Assembly: GCA_003520455.1 (NCBI GenBank)
Contig: DOUV01000326.1
Coordinates: 1 to 15,627, forward strand
Origin: Chloroflexota bacterium
Lineage (GTDB): Bacteria > Chloroflexota > Anaerolineae > Ardenticatenales > Ardenticatenaceae
Direction: 5' to 3'
Length of the DNA stretch: 15,627 nucleotides
This document shows positions 15,273 to 15,627 of this stretch, piece after piece. Position 1 is the first letter of the stretch. Each line of letters begins with the position of its first letter. The translations under genes and the position numbers were made by a program. The notes under the pieces are model-generated. The model was not told the origin of the DNA and made no database searches. It worked only from the letters and a program-made list of their open reading frames with translations.

Positions 15273-15323
15273 TCGGTTTGCCGACTGCTCCGGAAAGGCG
15301 CAAGCATCGAGGAGGTGGCGAGA

Positions 15324-15627
15324 ATGATCCTGGCACTGGTCGGCGACGTCATGCTCGGGCGCGGTGTGGCGATGGAAATCGAGCGCCGCCCCCCGGAAAG
15401 CTTCTGGGGCGACACGCTGCCCATGCTTCGAGGCGCGGACCTGGTGATTGGCGGCCTGGAGTGCGCCATCACCACCCACCGCATTCCCTGGACCCGCACC
15501 CCGAAAGTCTTCCACTTCCGGGCGCCGCCGAAGGCCGTCGACGTCCTCCTGGCCAGCGGGATCCGCTGTGTCCCACTGGCCAACAACCACACGCTGGATT
15601 TCGAAGAGCAGGGCCTGCTGGACACCA
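15324..15627 (+). CDS. CapA/PgsA-type poly-gamma-glutamate synthesis protein, 5' part, runs off right edge
   Basis: The first 101 codons are present, from ATG 15324 with a strong GGAGGTGG about 5 nt upstream. The start MILALVGDVMLGRG and the later LANNHTLDFEEQGLLDT are the signature blocks of the CapA family (metallophosphatase-like fold; D8 and the NNH motif are probable metal or catalytic residues). ADLVIGGLECAI and KVFHFRAPP fit between them as usual. No signal peptide or anchor precedes the domain, unlike the membrane-anchored CapA of Bacillus, so this may be a cytoplasmic member. Family members act in capsule or poly-gamma-glutamate synthesis or export, but many are uncharacterised. It lies 51 nt after the DUF305 fusion gene and may share its transcript. 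Confidence 0.9.
   Translation, partial: MILALVGDVMLGRGVAMEIERRPPESFWGDTLPMLRGADLVIGGLECAITTHRIPWTRTPKVFHFRAPPKAVDVLLASGIRCVPLANNHTLDFEEQGLLDT

Noticed and set aside
14076..15590. Minus-strand open frame (504 codons) opposite the DUF305 and CapA genes
   Set aside because: It spans two well-supported plus-strand genes and their gap, and its translation shows no domain.

Overview
The window is GC-rich bacterial DNA with tightly packed genes, several start/stop overlaps and clear AGGAGG-type ribosome sites. The gene set is an F420-type luciferase-like oxidoreductase, a rhodanese-CBS protein, a site-2 protease with CBS domains, DUF305, and a cyclic beta-1,2-glucan synthase. I infer a high-GC Chloroflexota (Thermomicrobia-like) or actinobacterial relative. 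No rRNA, tRNA, phage, transposon or CRISPR sequence is visible, so the taxon is not proven.

Left block, minus strand (1-5116). A truncated PEBP-family gene is followed by a tandem universal stress protein. Its 3' end overlaps by 20 nt the start of a very large cyclic beta-1,2-glucan synthase, whose first 1220 codons lie here and which continues past base 1. Bases 5117-5931 carry no convincing intact gene.

Central block, plus strand (5932-12043), probably one operon. In order: a 39-aa C2H2 zinc-finger protein, a perfect 15-bp hairpin, a rhodanese-CBS gene, an F420-dependent LLM oxidoreductase, an enolase-superfamily (mandelate racemase type) enzyme, a 67-aa unknown protein, a DUF1440-like membrane protein and a glycogen-debranching-type glucosidase. 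The last four genes are joined by overlapping stops and starts (GTGA, 14 nt, ATGA). The rhodanese gene has an in-frame TGA exactly where the catalytic cysteine codon should be, and an 8-bp stem-loop with a GGC loop follows at a distance suitable for a bacterial SECIS element. It is either an undescribed selenocysteine rhodanese or a natural split or nonsense version. This is the most interesting signal in the window.

Right block (12044-15627). A hairpin separates the operon from a convergent minus-strand site-2 protease with two CBS domains and a good sigma-A-type promoter. About 640 nt without a recognisable gene follow. Then come a plus-strand fusion of a membrane domain with DUF305 and the start of a CapA/PgsA-type gene that runs off the right edge.

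The themes are carbohydrate polymers (glucan synthase, debranching enzyme), stress and energy or metal sensing (USP, CBS domains, rhodanese, DUF305, zinc finger) and redox metabolism (LLM oxidoreductase). A single integrated pathway cannot be shown from sequence alone.
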